64,000 nucleotides of DNA from an uncultured Alphaproteobacteria bacterium (lineage in GTDB: Bacteria; Pseudomonadota; Alphaproteobacteria; Rs-D84): the NCBI GenBank assembly GCA_934232895.1, contig CAKQGH010000002.1, positions 1 to 64,000 on the forward strand, in the 5' to 3' direction. Under the pieces are notes generated by a model. It saw only the letters and a program-made list of their open reading frames with translations. It had not been told where the DNA came from and ran no database searches. Both the position numbers and the translations under genes were made by a program. This document shows positions 25,113 through 33,897 of this stretch, in pieces (the first letter of the stretch is position 1; every line of letters starts with the position of its first letter).

Positions 25113-26729
25113 CATCATGCCTGGCATGCCGCCACCCATCGCAGGGGCCGCCGGTTTTTCTTCGGGTATTTCGGACATTACGCATCCCGTGGTCAGGATT
25201 GCGCCCGCGGTTGATGCCGCCGCCTGGATTGCGGTTTTCACAACCTTGGCCGGGTCAATAATGCCCGCCGCCATCATATCAACATATTCGCCGGTCTGGG
25301 CATTGTATCCGAAATTATAGTCGGTCGATTCCGAAACCTTGCCCACGACGATTTCGCCCGATACGCCCGCGTTTTCGGCAATCTGGGCACATGGGGCAAC
25401 GATTGCACGGCGAACGATATCAATACCGACATTCTGGTCAGTGTTCGCGCCATGAACATTTGCCAATGCCGCCGCCGCACGAACCAGCGCAATGCCGCCA
25501 CCGGCCACGATACCATCGGCAACCGCCGCACGTGTCGCCGCCAACGCATCGTCAACACGGTCTTTCTTTTCTTTAACTTCGACCTCGGTCATGCCGCCAA
25601 CCTTGATAACAGCGACGCCACCGACCAATTTCGCCAGACGTTCTGACAATTTTTCACGATCGTATTCCGATGTCGTTGTGGACAACAATTTGCGAATTTC
25701 GTCCGCACGCGCGTCAATGGCCGATTTGTCACCCGCGCCCTGGGCAATCAGGGTTGAATCCTTGCTGACGACGACCTTTTTCGCACTGCCCAAAACCGCC
25801 GGGGTAATGTTTTCAAATGTCATACCCATATCGTCCGAAATAACGGTTGCACCGGTCACCGCCGCGATATCTTTCAGCATTTCCTTGCGGCGATCGCCAA
25901 AGCCCGGGGCCTTGACCGCGCAAACTTTCAAACCACCGCGCAGACGGTTCAGCACCAATGTCGCCAACGCTTCGGATTCAACATCTTCGGCAATAATCAA
26001 CAGTGGGCGTCCCGATTGTGCAATTGGTTCCAGAATTGGCAGCAATGCCTGTAATCCCGTGATTTTCTTTTCAGAAACCAGGATTTGCGCGCCGTCCAAT
26101 TCCGCCAACATTTTTTCGCTGTTGGTGACGAAATATGGCGACATGAATCCCTGGTCAAATTGCATCCCCTCGACCACGTCGATTTCTGTTTCCAGACCTT
26201 TGGCCTCTTCAACGGTGATTACGCCTTCGCGACCAACCTTTTCCATTGCACCGGCGATTTTTTCGCCAATATCACGGTCGGAATTCGCAGAAATTGTCGC
26301 AACCTGGGCGATTTCCGCGCTGTCTTTGACCGGGCGGGCATGTGCGTCAATATCGGCAACAACCGCCGACACCGCCATATCAATGCCGCGCTTTACATCC
26401 ATTGGGTTCATACCCGCGGCGATAACACGGCGACCCTCGCGTATAATCTTTTGCGCCAGGACGGTTGCGGTTGTTGTGCCGTCACCCGCGTCATCACCGG
26501 CCTTTTTCGCCACTTCTTGGACCATGCGGGCACCAATGTTTTCCGCCGGGTCTTTCAGTGATACGGCCTTGGCCACGGTTACGCCGTCCTTGGTTGCGAC
26601 CGGCGTGCCATACGATTTTTCAATGATTACCGTGCGACCCTTGGGCCCCATGGTGATTTTAACGGCATCGGCCAATTTATCAACGCCCGCCGCCAGTTTA
26701 TCTGTATCGAAAACAATATTTTTTGCCAT
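25110..26729 (-). CDS. groEL: Chaperonin GroEL (Hsp60)
   Basis: 539-aa 60-kDa chaperonin subunit. Typical segments: KITMGPKGRTVIIEKSYG, the ATP-binding DGTTTATVLAQ, the apical-domain ALLPILEPIAQSGRPLLIIAEDVE, the VAVIKVGG region and a C-terminal GGGMPGMM tail. Forms a double ring that folds proteins with GroES. Length matches the family (about 540-550). Co-transcribed downstream of groES with a 15-bp gap; AAAGGA precedes the ATG. Confidence 0.98.
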   Translation of the reverse strand: MAKNIVFDTDKLAAGVDKLADAVKITMGPKGRTVIIEKSYGTPVATKDGVTVAKAVSLKDPAENIGARMVQEVAKKAGDDAGDGTTTATVLAQKIIREGRRVIAAGMNPMDVKRGIDMAVSAVVADIDAHARPVKDSAEIAQVATISANSDRDIGEKIAGAMEKVGREGVITVEEAKGLETEIDVVEGMQFDQGFMSPYFVTNSEKMLAELDGAQILVSEKKITGLQALLPILEPIAQSGRPLLIIAEDVESEALATLVLNRLRGGLKVCAVKAPGFGDRRKEMLKDIAAVTGATVISDDMGMTFENITPAVLGSAKKVVVSKDSTLIAQGAGDKSAIDARADEIRKLLSTTTSEYDREKLSERLAKLVGGVAVIKVGGMTEVEVKEKKDRVDDALAATRAAVADGIVAGGGIALVRAAAALANVHGANTDQNVGIDIVRRAIVAPCAQIAENAGVSGEIVVGKVSESTDYNFGYNAQTGEYVDMMAAGIIDPAKVVKTAIQAAASTAGAILTTGCVMSEIPEEKPAAPAMGGGMPGMM

Positions 26730-26744
26730 AATTTTGTCCTTTGA

Positions 26745-27032
26745 TTATTCCAGAATTCCCAAAATGTCGGATTCTTTGATTAAAACATAATCGGTGCCGT
26801 CAATTTTAACCTCGTTCGCGGACGACGCCCATTTCGCAAACAGGACGGTATCGCCAACTTTGACACTCATCGGCACGCGCGCACCGTGTTCATACGCACC
26901 ATCGCCCACCGCAACCACGCGACCGCGTGATGGTTTTTCCTTGGCATTATCGGGGATAATAATTCCGCCGGCGGTCTTGGATTCTTCGTTCAGACGCGTC
27001 AGCAAAACATAATTGTGTAAAGGTTTCATCAT
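26745..27032 (-). CDS. groES: Co-chaperonin GroES
   Basis: 95-aa Hsp10 with N-terminal MKPLHNYVLL, mobile loop EESKTAGGIIIPDNAKEKPSRGRV and C-terminal GTDYVLIKESDILGIL. Caps the GroEL ring. AAGGAGA (27047-27041) lies eight bases before the ATG at 27032; a second ATG follows directly. The frame extends far upstream, but that part overlaps the promoter. No CIRCE element is evident upstream. Confidence 0.97.
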   Translation of the reverse strand: MMKPLHNYVLLTRLNEESKTAGGIIIPDNAKEKPSRGRVVAVGDGAYEHGARVPMSVKVGDTVLFAKWASSANEVKIDGTDYVLIKESDILGILE

Positions 27033-27057
27033 TGTTAAATTCTCCTTGTGTACCCTA

Positions 27058-27085
27058 TATATAATACGCCGATGCGCGATTTCAA
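27058..27085 (-). promoter_or_regulatory. Probable promoter of groESL
   Basis: Minus strand TTGAAA (27085-27080), 16-bp spacer, TATATA (27063-27058). The -35 is followed by a GC-rich spacer. A heat-shock sigma version (CTTGAA...) is also compatible, so the sigma factor is uncertain. Confidence 0.5.
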
Positions 27086-27142
27086 GGCTTGATTTTGCGT
27101 TTTGTGTATAATATCCTGGGGGTGACAATTCAGGGGGAAAAT

Positions 27143-27490
27143 ATGTATAATTCTGATAATGTATTTGCAAAAATCATCGCCGGACAAATTCCGTGCAAAC
27201 AGGTATACAGCGACGAATACGCACTGGCATTTTTTGATGTGAACCCGCGCGCAAAAACGCATGTTTTGGTCATTCCGCGTGGCGAATATACCGACATTTA
27301 CGATTTTACCGCAAATGCCCCGGCAGAATTACAGCGTGGATTCTGGGCGGCGGTACGCAAGACCGTTGATACATTGGGATTAAATGGAAATTTTCGTGTT
27401 GTCGCCAATACTGGCGCGGGTGCCGGCCAATCGGTGTTCCATTTTCATTTGCATATTATGAGTGATGAACGATTCAAAACAGACTTTTAA
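27143..27490 (+). CDS. HIT-family nucleotide hydrolase
   Basis: 115-aa histidine-triad protein of the HinT type: N-terminal DNVFAKIIAGQIPCKQVYSD, middle FFDVNPRAKTHVLVIPRGEYTD, and the triad HFHLH near the C terminus. Such proteins hydrolyse nucleoside phosphoramidates. AGGGGGAAA precedes ATG 27143. A TATAAT at 27107-27112 is a likely -10. The YggU gene starts inside its 3' end. Confidence 0.88.
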   Translation: MYNSDNVFAKIIAGQIPCKQVYSDEYALAFFDVNPRAKTHVLVIPRGEYTDIYDFTANAPAELQRGFWAAVRKTVDTLGLNGNFRVVANTGAGAGQSVFHFHLHIMSDERFKTDF

Positions 27491-27695
27491 TATTCGCGTT
27501 ATTCCGCGGGCGCGACAAAACAGTATTGAAACCGCGCCCGACGGCACAATTCGCGTGCATACAACTGCCGCACCCGCCGACGGTGCGGCAAATGCGGCCG
27601 TAATAAAAATGCTGGCCCGGCATTTTGATGTGCCGAAAACCAGCATTAAAATCATCCGGGGGGAAACCACCCGGGACAAGGTTATTCAGATTTAA
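27465..27695 (+). CDS. DUF167 / YggU family protein
   Basis: 76-aa protein: FNIRVIPRARQNSIE, DGTIRVHTTAAPADGAANAAVIKMLA, IIRGETTRDKVIQI, the full signature of DUF167 (YggU). Function unknown. It begins at ATG 27465 (or GTG 27462) inside the HIT gene and ends four bases into the convergent LOG gene. Confidence 0.85.
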   Translation: MNDSKQTFNIRVIPRARQNSIETAPDGTIRVHTTAAPADGAANAAVIKMLARHFDVPKTSIKIIRGETTRDKVIQI

Positions 27696-28243
27696 TATTC
27701 TTTAATCTCGCGTTCCAAATCCGCCGGCGTCGCCGCAATGCGAATATCGTAATCCTTGACATCTTCGATAAATCCACAGTTTTGCATGTGGACAAACAGG
27801 CGCGCAAACGGTGCCCAGAAATCATCAGTGTTCAAAAAGAACAGCGGCTTTTTCGTTTCGCCAATTTGCTGCATCGTCATAATATCGGTCAATTCGTTCA
27901 GGGTGCCAATGCCGCCCGGCAAAATTATAAACGCGTCGGACAGTTCATACATACGCTGTTTGCGTTCGTTGACGCCGTCGACAACCTGGACATGAACGCC
28001 GGTGTGCACCGGTTCCTGTTTTGCAACAACATTATGGGTGGAAACACCAATAACCTCGCCCCCGGCGTCCAGTGCGCCATTGGCAACCGTACCCATCAGA
28101 CCCACATCGCCACCACCAAACACCATACGAATATGATTACGCGCCAACATTTCGCCAACCAACGCCGCATCGCGCGCAAACGCGGTTTCGGTACCGAATT
28201 CGTGCCCACAATAAACCGCAATAGAATTCAAATGATTTGCCAT
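27692..28243 (-). CDS. LOG-family protein (TIGR00730 Rossmann fold)
   Basis: 183 aa with the paired motifs GGGDVGLMG and PGGIGTLNE of the LOG/lysine-decarboxylase-like family, which cleaves nucleoside monophosphates (cytokinin-activating type) to base and ribose phosphate. AAAGGGAAAAAAG precedes the ATG. Convergent with the YggU gene and divergent from tilS. The natural substrate in this organism is unknown. Confidence 0.88.
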   Translation of the reverse strand: MANHLNSIAVYCGHEFGTETAFARDAALVGEMLARNHIRMVFGGGDVGLMGTVANGALDAGGEVIGVSTHNVVAKQEPVHTGVHVQVVDGVNERKQRMYELSDAFIILPGGIGTLNELTDIMTMQQIGETKKPLFFLNTDDFWAPFARLFVHMQNCGFIEDVKDYDIRIAATPADLEREIKEY

Positions 28244-28292
28244 TTCTTTTTTCCCTTTATTTTTGCGAATTATAGCATAAAATATCCCGGTA

Positions 28293-29270
28293 ATGAATCA
28301 GAAATTTATTAAATTTATGAATGAATTCGCCGGGCAAAAACTGGCCGTTGCGGTCAGTGGCGGTGTTGATTCGGTGTGCTTGCTGTGTTGGTTGGATGAA
28401 ATCGGTGCGCACCCAATTGCGTTGCATGTGAACCATGGTTTGCGCCCCGCCGCCGGGACCGAGGCCGCGTATGTTCGTGACCTGTGTGCGGCGCGTGGGA
28501 TTGAGTGCCATATATTAAATTGGACGGGCGAAAAGCCCGCCACGGGGATAGAGGCCGCTGCCCGCACCGCCCGATACAAATTGATGACCGATTTTTGTCG
28601 TGAAAACGGGGTCGATGCATTATTGGTTGCACACCAGGTCGACGACCAAATCGAAACATTTTTAATGAATCTGGGGCGGGGCAGTGGACTGACCGGGCTG
28701 GCCGCAATGCGTCCCGTGACCATGCGTGATGGCGTTAAAATTGTGCGGCCACTGTTGGGTGTGTGGCGGCGCGAATTGCGTGAATATTGCGATAGGAATA
28801 GAATCAAATATTTTTCTGATGAAATGAACGACGATGAACGTTATACTCGCGTCCGCATTCGTAAAAACCGGTATTTGATGGCGGACAAACTGGGCATTTC
28901 GGACGAGCGTATTTTGTTGGCAATACAAAACTTGGGGCGGGTGCGCGATGCAATTGAAACCAATGTTGCGGACATGGTGGCACGCGTCACACAGAACAAT
29001 CGTGCGGTGTTTCCAGATTCTTTTCTGTTTGACCAAGACGACGACATTAGGCTAAAATTTATCGGGACATTGATTCAGAAAATCGGGGGGGATAATTATC
29101 AGCCGCGCTTGAATTCGCTGGAACGTGCACTAGATAATCTGGGACATGATTGCCAATTTACATTGGGACATTGCACAATTCGGCGGTTAAATAACAACAT
29201 TCTGGTTGTGCCCGAGGGATCAAAAACAAGTTTTAGGACAAGACATGGAAAAACAACAAAATCAAAATAA
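28293..29270 (+). CDS. tilS: tRNA(Ile)-lysidine synthase
   Basis: 325-aa PP-loop ATPase that converts C34 of the CAU-anticodon tRNA-Ile to lysidine. The P-loop AVSGGVDSV sits near residues 20-28, followed by ALHVNHGLR and AHQVDDQIETFLMNLGRGSGLTGL. The C-terminal portion is short. No ribosome-binding site precedes the ATG; a TAAAAT sequence lies nine bases upstream, so the mRNA may be nearly leaderless. The last 26 bases overlap ftsH. Confidence 0.92.
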   Translation: MNQKFIKFMNEFAGQKLAVAVSGGVDSVCLLCWLDEIGAHPIALHVNHGLRPAAGTEAAYVRDLCAARGIECHILNWTGEKPATGIEAAARTARYKLMTDFCRENGVDALLVAHQVDDQIETFLMNLGRGSGLTGLAAMRPVTMRDGVKIVRPLLGVWRRELREYCDRNRIKYFSDEMNDDERYTRVRIRKNRYLMADKLGISDERILLAIQNLGRVRDAIETNVADMVARVTQNNRAVFPDSFLFDQDDDIRLKFIGTLIQKIGGDNYQPRLNSLERALDNLGHDCQFTLGHCTIRRLNNNILVVPEGSKTSFRTRHGKTTKSK

Positions 29271-31137
29271 CAGAAAAACGCGTCGCGACAGTGCGTTCAT
29301 ATATGTGGTGGTATTTGGACTGCTGTTGATTTTCACTGGCGCCCAACGTTTTTGGACGGGTGGCGTTGCGAAACAGACCCCAAATATGATAACCGATGCG
29401 GTGCCCGCGGCATCGCGGCCGGTGGAACTGTCGTTTTCCGATGTTTTGCGTCGCGAGAGCGATATTAAAACCATGAAAATTCGCGGGGCGGATGCAACCG
29501 GCACATTGCGTGACGGCACAAAATATCGTGCGACGATTACATACGACCCGGAATTGTTGGCCAAATTGGCTCAAAATGGCACAACCATATCAATTGATTC
29601 ATCCAAGGGCGCGATGGAATACCTGGGGATGTGGTTCCCAATTATATTGGGCCTGTTCTTTATGTGGTGGATTTTCCGTGGTATGCGCGGCGGTGCGGGC
29701 GGAATAACGCGCGGTCTGGCACAACAAAATCCGACAAAAATCACAACTGGTAAACCCAAAACAACATTTGCCGATGTCGCCGGCATCGATTCTGAAAAGC
29801 AAGAATTGATGGAGGTTGTAGATTTCCTGAAAAACAAGGAAAAATTCATTGCCGTTGGTGCACGTGTGCCACGCGGGGTTTTATTGTCTGGGGAACCCGG
29901 AACCGGTAAAACATTGTTGGCGCGTGCCATCGCGGGCGAGGCTAATGTTCCGTTTTTTGCCGCATCGGGCAGTGATTTTTCTGGTATTATCGTCGGTCTG
30001 GGCGTGGCCAAGATTAAAGAGATTTTTGAAATGGCGCGTCGCAATGCCCCGTGCATTTTGTTCATTGATGAAATCGATGCCATTGGTCAACGGCGCAGCA
30101 CTGGTTCATATAATGACCAGGATCGCGAGCAAACATTGAATCAATTGCTGATTGAAATGGATGGTTTTGCAAACGATACGGGCATCATTGTAATTGGTGC
30201 GACCAATCGTCCAGATATGCTGGATGCGGCGCTGTTGCGTCCGGGCCGCTTTGACCGCCAGGTGTACATTGAATTGCCTGACTTGGCGGGGCGTCGTGCG
30301 ATTTTGGATTTATATGCAAAAAAAATAAAGGTCGGTGCCGATGTTGATTTGCAAAATGTTGCCCGTGGCACGACCGGTTTTTCTGGTGCCGATTTGGAAA
30401 ACCTGTTAAATGAATCAGCCCTGCACGCGGTGCGTAATGGTCGCACAGAAATCGCGCCCAGTGACATTGACGAGGCTCGCGATAAAATCTTGATGGGCCC
30501 GCGCAAGGCACGCAAAATGCGCCCACAGGATATAAAATTGACCGCCTATCACGAGGCCGGCCATGCGTTCGTCAGTCAAATGTACGCCGACATTACCGAC
30601 CCAATTCACAAGGCAACAATCATCCCGCGTGGTCGTGCGCTGGGTATGGTTCAACATTTGCCGGTTGATGACAAAGTTTCCATGACCATTGCCGAGGTGC
30701 GCGCCAACCTGTCCATTGCGTTGGCCGGGCGCAGTGCCGAAGAGGTGTTTTTCGGTGCGGATAAAATCACCACTGGCGCGGAGAGTGATATTGCCATGGC
30801 AACGCGTCTGGCGCGCTATTCAATTACGACGGCGGGGCTGTCGCCGCGTGTCGGGTTGGCGGCCATAAACCAGATTACGAATTTTGGTAATCGCACGGCG
30901 TTGGAAAACGCGTCTGAAAAGACCGCCGAACTGGTCGATGCCGAGGTTAAATCGTGGTTGGATACCGCACACGCAGATGCGAAAAAATTGCTGACCAAAA
31001 ACAAGAAAACCGTCGAGAAATTGGCCAACGAATTGCTGGCGCGCGAAACATTGACGGGCGACGAAATCCGCGAAATTATTTATGGTAAACCAAAAAAATC
31101 AACCACCAAACCCCGCATGAAAAAGAATGCAAAATAA
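29245..31137 (+). CDS. ftsH: ATP-dependent zinc metalloprotease FtsH
   Basis: 630-aa inner-membrane AAA+ protease that degrades unfolded membrane and regulatory proteins. Two transmembrane segments (about residues 13-33 and 118-137) flank a periplasmic domain; Walker A GEPGTGKT (about 215), Walker B CILFIDEIDAIG, SRH region with arginine fingers, and the zinc motif HEAGH (about 435). Normal length. Starts within tilS (ATG 29245 after AGGA) and overlaps the next gene, so tilS-ftsH-MBL form one operon. Confidence 0.97.
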   Translation: MEKQQNQNNRKTRRDSAFIYVVVFGLLLIFTGAQRFWTGGVAKQTPNMITDAVPAASRPVELSFSDVLRRESDIKTMKIRGADATGTLRDGTKYRATITYDPELLAKLAQNGTTISIDSSKGAMEYLGMWFPIILGLFFMWWIFRGMRGGAGGITRGLAQQNPTKITTGKPKTTFADVAGIDSEKQELMEVVDFLKNKEKFIAVGARVPRGVLLSGEPGTGKTLLARAIAGEANVPFFAASGSDFSGIIVGLGVAKIKEIFEMARRNAPCILFIDEIDAIGQRRSTGSYNDQDREQTLNQLLIEMDGFANDTGIIVIGATNRPDMLDAALLRPGRFDRQVYIELPDLAGRRAILDLYAKKIKVGADVDLQNVARGTTGFSGADLENLLNESALHAVRNGRTEIAPSDIDEARDKILMGPRKARKMRPQDIKLTAYHEAGHAFVSQMYADITDPIHKATIIPRGRALGMVQHLPVDDKVSMTIAEVRANLSIALAGRSAEEVFFGADKITTGAESDIAMATRLARYSITTAGLSPRVGLAAINQITNFGNRTALENASEKTAELVDAEVKSWLDTAHADAKKLLTKNKKTVEKLANELLARETLTGDEIREIIYGKPKKSTTKPRMKKNAK

Positions 31138-31828
31138 CAACGAAGTGCGTTTTGAAATTATCCACATGCCGCCCGAAAATACTAATTCGGTGCTGGTCAC
31201 GCGTGGCACGGACGCCATTGTTTTTGACCCGTGGGGGCGTGCGGCCGATTGGATAAAATTGTTGGATGGGCGCGGTCTGCATTTGCGCGCCATGTATGCA
31301 ACGCATGGGCACAGTGACCACATTTCGGCGGCGCCGGATTTGGCGGCGCACTATGACACCCCATGGTATATGAATCACCGTGATTTGGAATTGATTACAT
31401 GGGGCAACGCATTGCTGGATTTTTTCGAAATGCCACACATCAATGCGGATTTTCGTCGCCCAGATGATTTGACGCCGGGTATGCGTGAAATTTTGCCGGG
31501 CATAAAAATGGATGTAATTGCATCGCCCGGACATTCGGCGGGTGGCATGATGTTTTTGTTTCCCGAATACGGAATTTTATTGTCGGGCGATACCATATTT
31601 CGCGATGGGGTCGGACGAACCGACCTGCCCACGGGCAATGCCGACGATTTACGGGTGTCTGTTGCCGCACTGCACAATATGAATTTGCCGAACGAAACAT
31701 ACATAGTTCACGGTCACGGCATCGATTCAACCATTGAAAGCTTGGCGCGGACCAATCCGTATTTTGGTGGCTGCCATCATTGTCACGATTGCGATGGTGG
31801 TTGCGATTGCCATTGCGGCTGTAAATAA
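31127..31828 (+). CDS. Metallo-beta-lactamase fold hydrolase with Cys/His-rich tail
   Basis: 233-aa glyoxalase-II-like MBL hydrolase: metal motif THGHSDH (about residues 66-72), PGHSAGGMMF, LSGDTIFRDGVGRTDLP and late HGHG. Probably a thioesterase of the YcbL/GloB-like group. The last 20 residues contain seven Cys and four His in CHHC/CDC/CHC patterns after an otherwise complete domain; such a tail is unusual and could bind zinc or another metal. The start overlaps the ftsH stop by 11 bases. Confidence 0.85.
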   Translation: MQNNNEVRFEIIHMPPENTNSVLVTRGTDAIVFDPWGRAADWIKLLDGRGLHLRAMYATHGHSDHISAAPDLAAHYDTPWYMNHRDLELITWGNALLDFFEMPHINADFRRPDDLTPGMREILPGIKMDVIASPGHSAGGMMFLFPEYGILLSGDTIFRDGVGRTDLPTGNADDLRVSVAALHNMNLPNETYIVHGHGIDSTIESLARTNPYFGGCHHCHDCDGGCDCHCGCK

Positions 31829-31833
31829 TCTAA

Positions 31834-32613
31834 TCAGTTTTTTTGAAATACCAACACGCGTTCAATTCCGCCCAGGTCGTGCACGCCCCGCACAAATTCC
31901 CAACCGGCATGCGTAAATATTTCGCGCACCGCGTCCGTTTGACCCGCGCCAATTTCCAGATATATTTTCCCGCCACGCGTAATCCATTCACGCGCGTTTT
32001 CGGCAATCGCATCGTATGCCGCCAATCCACCGCGCGCCGCGTATAATGCCATTTTGGGGTCATGCATTGCGCCCGCATCAACACGCGCATCGCCCACCGC
32101 AATGTATGGCGGGTTTGACACGATTATATCAAATTCCCCGGGACGCAATGCGCGCGGATTATCAAATCGGGCGTGCAATATTTGTACGCGCGCGCCCAAT
32201 TCCAAATTGCGTATGTTGCGGCGCGCCACATGCACCGCGCCACGCGACCGGTCAATGCCAACGCCCGTTGCGCCGGGTATATTCTTGGCAATTGCACCAA
32301 TGATGCACCCCGTGCCGGTCCCCAGGTCTAAAATTCGTGGGGCGCCATTATCCGCACCGCAATCGGCAATAACCGCCGCAACCAGTGTTTCGGTATCTGG
32401 GCGTGGGTCCAGTGTGTGTTTGTTCGTATAAAAACGCAGTCCATAAAACCATTTTTGCCCAATAATTTTTGCCACCGGCACCCCGCGCCGCAATTGACGT
32501 GAAATTTTCCAAACGCGAAATCGTGATAATTTTTTCGTATTTTCAGTAATAACGCGCGCCGCGCGCACGCCACCGGCATTTTGCAAAATTGTGAACGCTT
32601 GATTTATTTCCAT
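31834..32613 (-). CDS. prmC: Peptide chain release factor N5-glutamine methyltransferase
   Basis: 259-aa SAM methyltransferase that methylates the GGQ glutamine of release factors. N-terminal helical domain with RRGVPVAKIIGQKWFYGLRF, PRPDTE, motif I ILDLGTGTGCI and the catalytic NPPY in FDIIVSNPPYI. The start at 32613 lies only six bases after a TATAAT on the minus strand, so the mRNA is probably leaderless. Divergent from the M23 peptidase gene, with overlapping promoters. Confidence 0.93.
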   Translation of the reverse strand: MEINQAFTILQNAGGVRAARVITENTKKLSRFRVWKISRQLRRGVPVAKIIGQKWFYGLRFYTNKHTLDPRPDTETLVAAVIADCGADNGAPRILDLGTGTGCIIGAIAKNIPGATGVGIDRSRGAVHVARRNIRNLELGARVQILHARFDNPRALRPGEFDIIVSNPPYIAVGDARVDAGAMHDPKMALYAARGGLAAYDAIAENAREWITRGGKIYLEIGAGQTDAVREIFTHAGWEFVRGVHDLGGIERVLVFQKN

Positions 32614-32627
32614 AAGTCCATTATAAT
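32599..32627 (+). promoter_or_regulatory. Promoter of the M23 peptidase gene (leaderless)
   Basis: TTGATT (32599-32604), 17-bp spacer, TATAAT (32622-32627); ATG 32635 is seven bases later. Confidence 0.65.
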
Positions 32628-32647
32628 CGGGAGCATGAAAAAAGCAA
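32620..32647 (-). promoter_or_regulatory. Promoter of prmC (leaderless), sharing its -10 with the divergent gene
   Basis: Minus strand TTGCTT (32647-32642), 16-bp spacer, TATAAT (32625-32620), six bases, ATG (32613). With the plus-strand -10 it forms the palindrome ATTATAAT at 32620-32627, so the two polymerases cannot bind at once. Confidence 0.6.
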
Positions 32648-33897
32648 AAGATATTATAAAATCCATCCCAGTGGAAAAATTAGTTTGTGCCATGGCGGCG
32701 GTATTGGCCGTTGTTGCAATTATTGTTGTTGTGTCGTCGCACAGCGGCGGCCACCATGCAATGCATGACTCGCATGACGATTGTCGTGCGGTGGTGAATG
32801 TTGCACCGGGCGATACATTGTCCAAATTGTTGTTGGAACGGGGGCTGTCGCATAACGATGTTGATGCGATTGCGCGTATTTTGAAATCTGAGGCGTCCAT
32901 TACAACATTGCGTGCCGATAACGATAAAATCGAATTCGTTCGCGCAAATGACGATGCGCCGGTATCGAAAATTATTATCATTCCATCCCCCTGGCGCCAG
33001 GTTGAATTGACCACGGGTGCGGGCGGCGGTTGGTCTTGCCGCACGGTGGATATTCAACGCGACACGCGCGCGGTGTATAAATCGGGCGAAATTATGGATG
33101 GCGACAGTTTTTACCTGGCGGGAATGCGCGCGGGTATTCCGGCGGGCATTTTGGCCGATGTTTACGATTTGTTAGCATTTGAAATGGATTTTGAGCGCGA
33201 TGTTCGTGCCGGCCAGAAATTTTCCGTTTTATACGAAGAAAACTTTTCCGATGGTCAAAAAATAGATAACGGCCATGTGTTGGCGGTGGAATTCCAGGCA
33301 TTGCGTGGCGATGTAAAAATGTACCGTTTTCGCAAATCTGATGGCACAATTGGGTACTATGACGCCGACGGCAATGGCGCAATTAAATCATTAAAGCGCA
33401 CACCAATAAACAACGCCAAAATAACCAGCAGTTTTTCTGGTCGCCGTAAACACCCCGTGTTGGGATTTACCCGTGCGCACAAAGGTGTTGATTTCCGTGC
33501 ATCAACCGGCACACCAATTCCGGCCGCGGGTGCGGGGCGCGTGGTTGCGCGTGGATATAACCGCGGGCATGGAAACTATGTGAAATTGCGTCACAACGGT
33601 TCGTATGAAACATTGTATGCGCACATGTCCAAATTTGCCAAGGGCGTAAATGTTGGTACCACCGTACGCCAGGGCCAAACAATTGGCTATGTTGGTTCAA
33701 CCGGGTTATCAACGGGGCCGCATTTGCATTACGAAATTATTAAAAACGGCGTGCATGTAAACCCAATGACGGTGAAATTGCCGGCAATCAGCAACCTGGA
33801 CGCGGCGAATAAAAAGAAATTCATCGAGTATCGCAAGACATTGGAATCGGGCATTGAACGCCTGCGCGATAATCCAAAATTGTTTATCCAGCTGTAA
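32635..33897 (+). CDS. M23 family peptidoglycan endopeptidase
   Basis: 420-aa membrane-anchored or exported peptidase. One N-terminal transmembrane segment (about residues 16-36), a LysM/OapA-like region (VAPGDTLSKLLLERGLS), a middle domain, and the LytM/M23 domain with HKGVDF (first zinc His and Asp), NYVKLRHNG, YAHMS and HLHYEI. All zinc ligands are present, so it is probably active in cell-wall remodelling (MepM/Csd-like). The promoter fixes the start at 32635. Confidence 0.9.
   Translation: MKKAKDIIKSIPVEKLVCAMAAVLAVVAIIVVVSSHSGGHHAMHDSHDDCRAVVNVAPGDTLSKLLLERGLSHNDVDAIARILKSEASITTLRADNDKIEFVRANDDAPVSKIIIIPSPWRQVELTTGAGGGWSCRTVDIQRDTRAVYKSGEIMDGDSFYLAGMRAGIPAGILADVYDLLAFEMDFERDVRAGQKFSVLYEENFSDGQKIDNGHVLAVEFQALRGDVKMYRFRKSDGTIGYYDADGNGAIKSLKRTPINNAKITSSFSGRRKHPVLGFTRAHKGVDFRASTGTPIPAAGAGRVVARGYNRGHGNYVKLRHNGSYETLYAHMSKFAKGVNVGTTVRQGQTIGYVGSTGLSTGPHLHYEIIKNGVHVNPMTVKLPAISNLDAANKKKFIEYRKTLESGIERLRDNPKLFIQL

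Noticed and set aside
25492..26790. Long open frame of 432 codons opposite groEL/groES
   Set aside because: It is an antisense shadow of the strongly conserved chaperonin genes; its protein has no recognisable domain.
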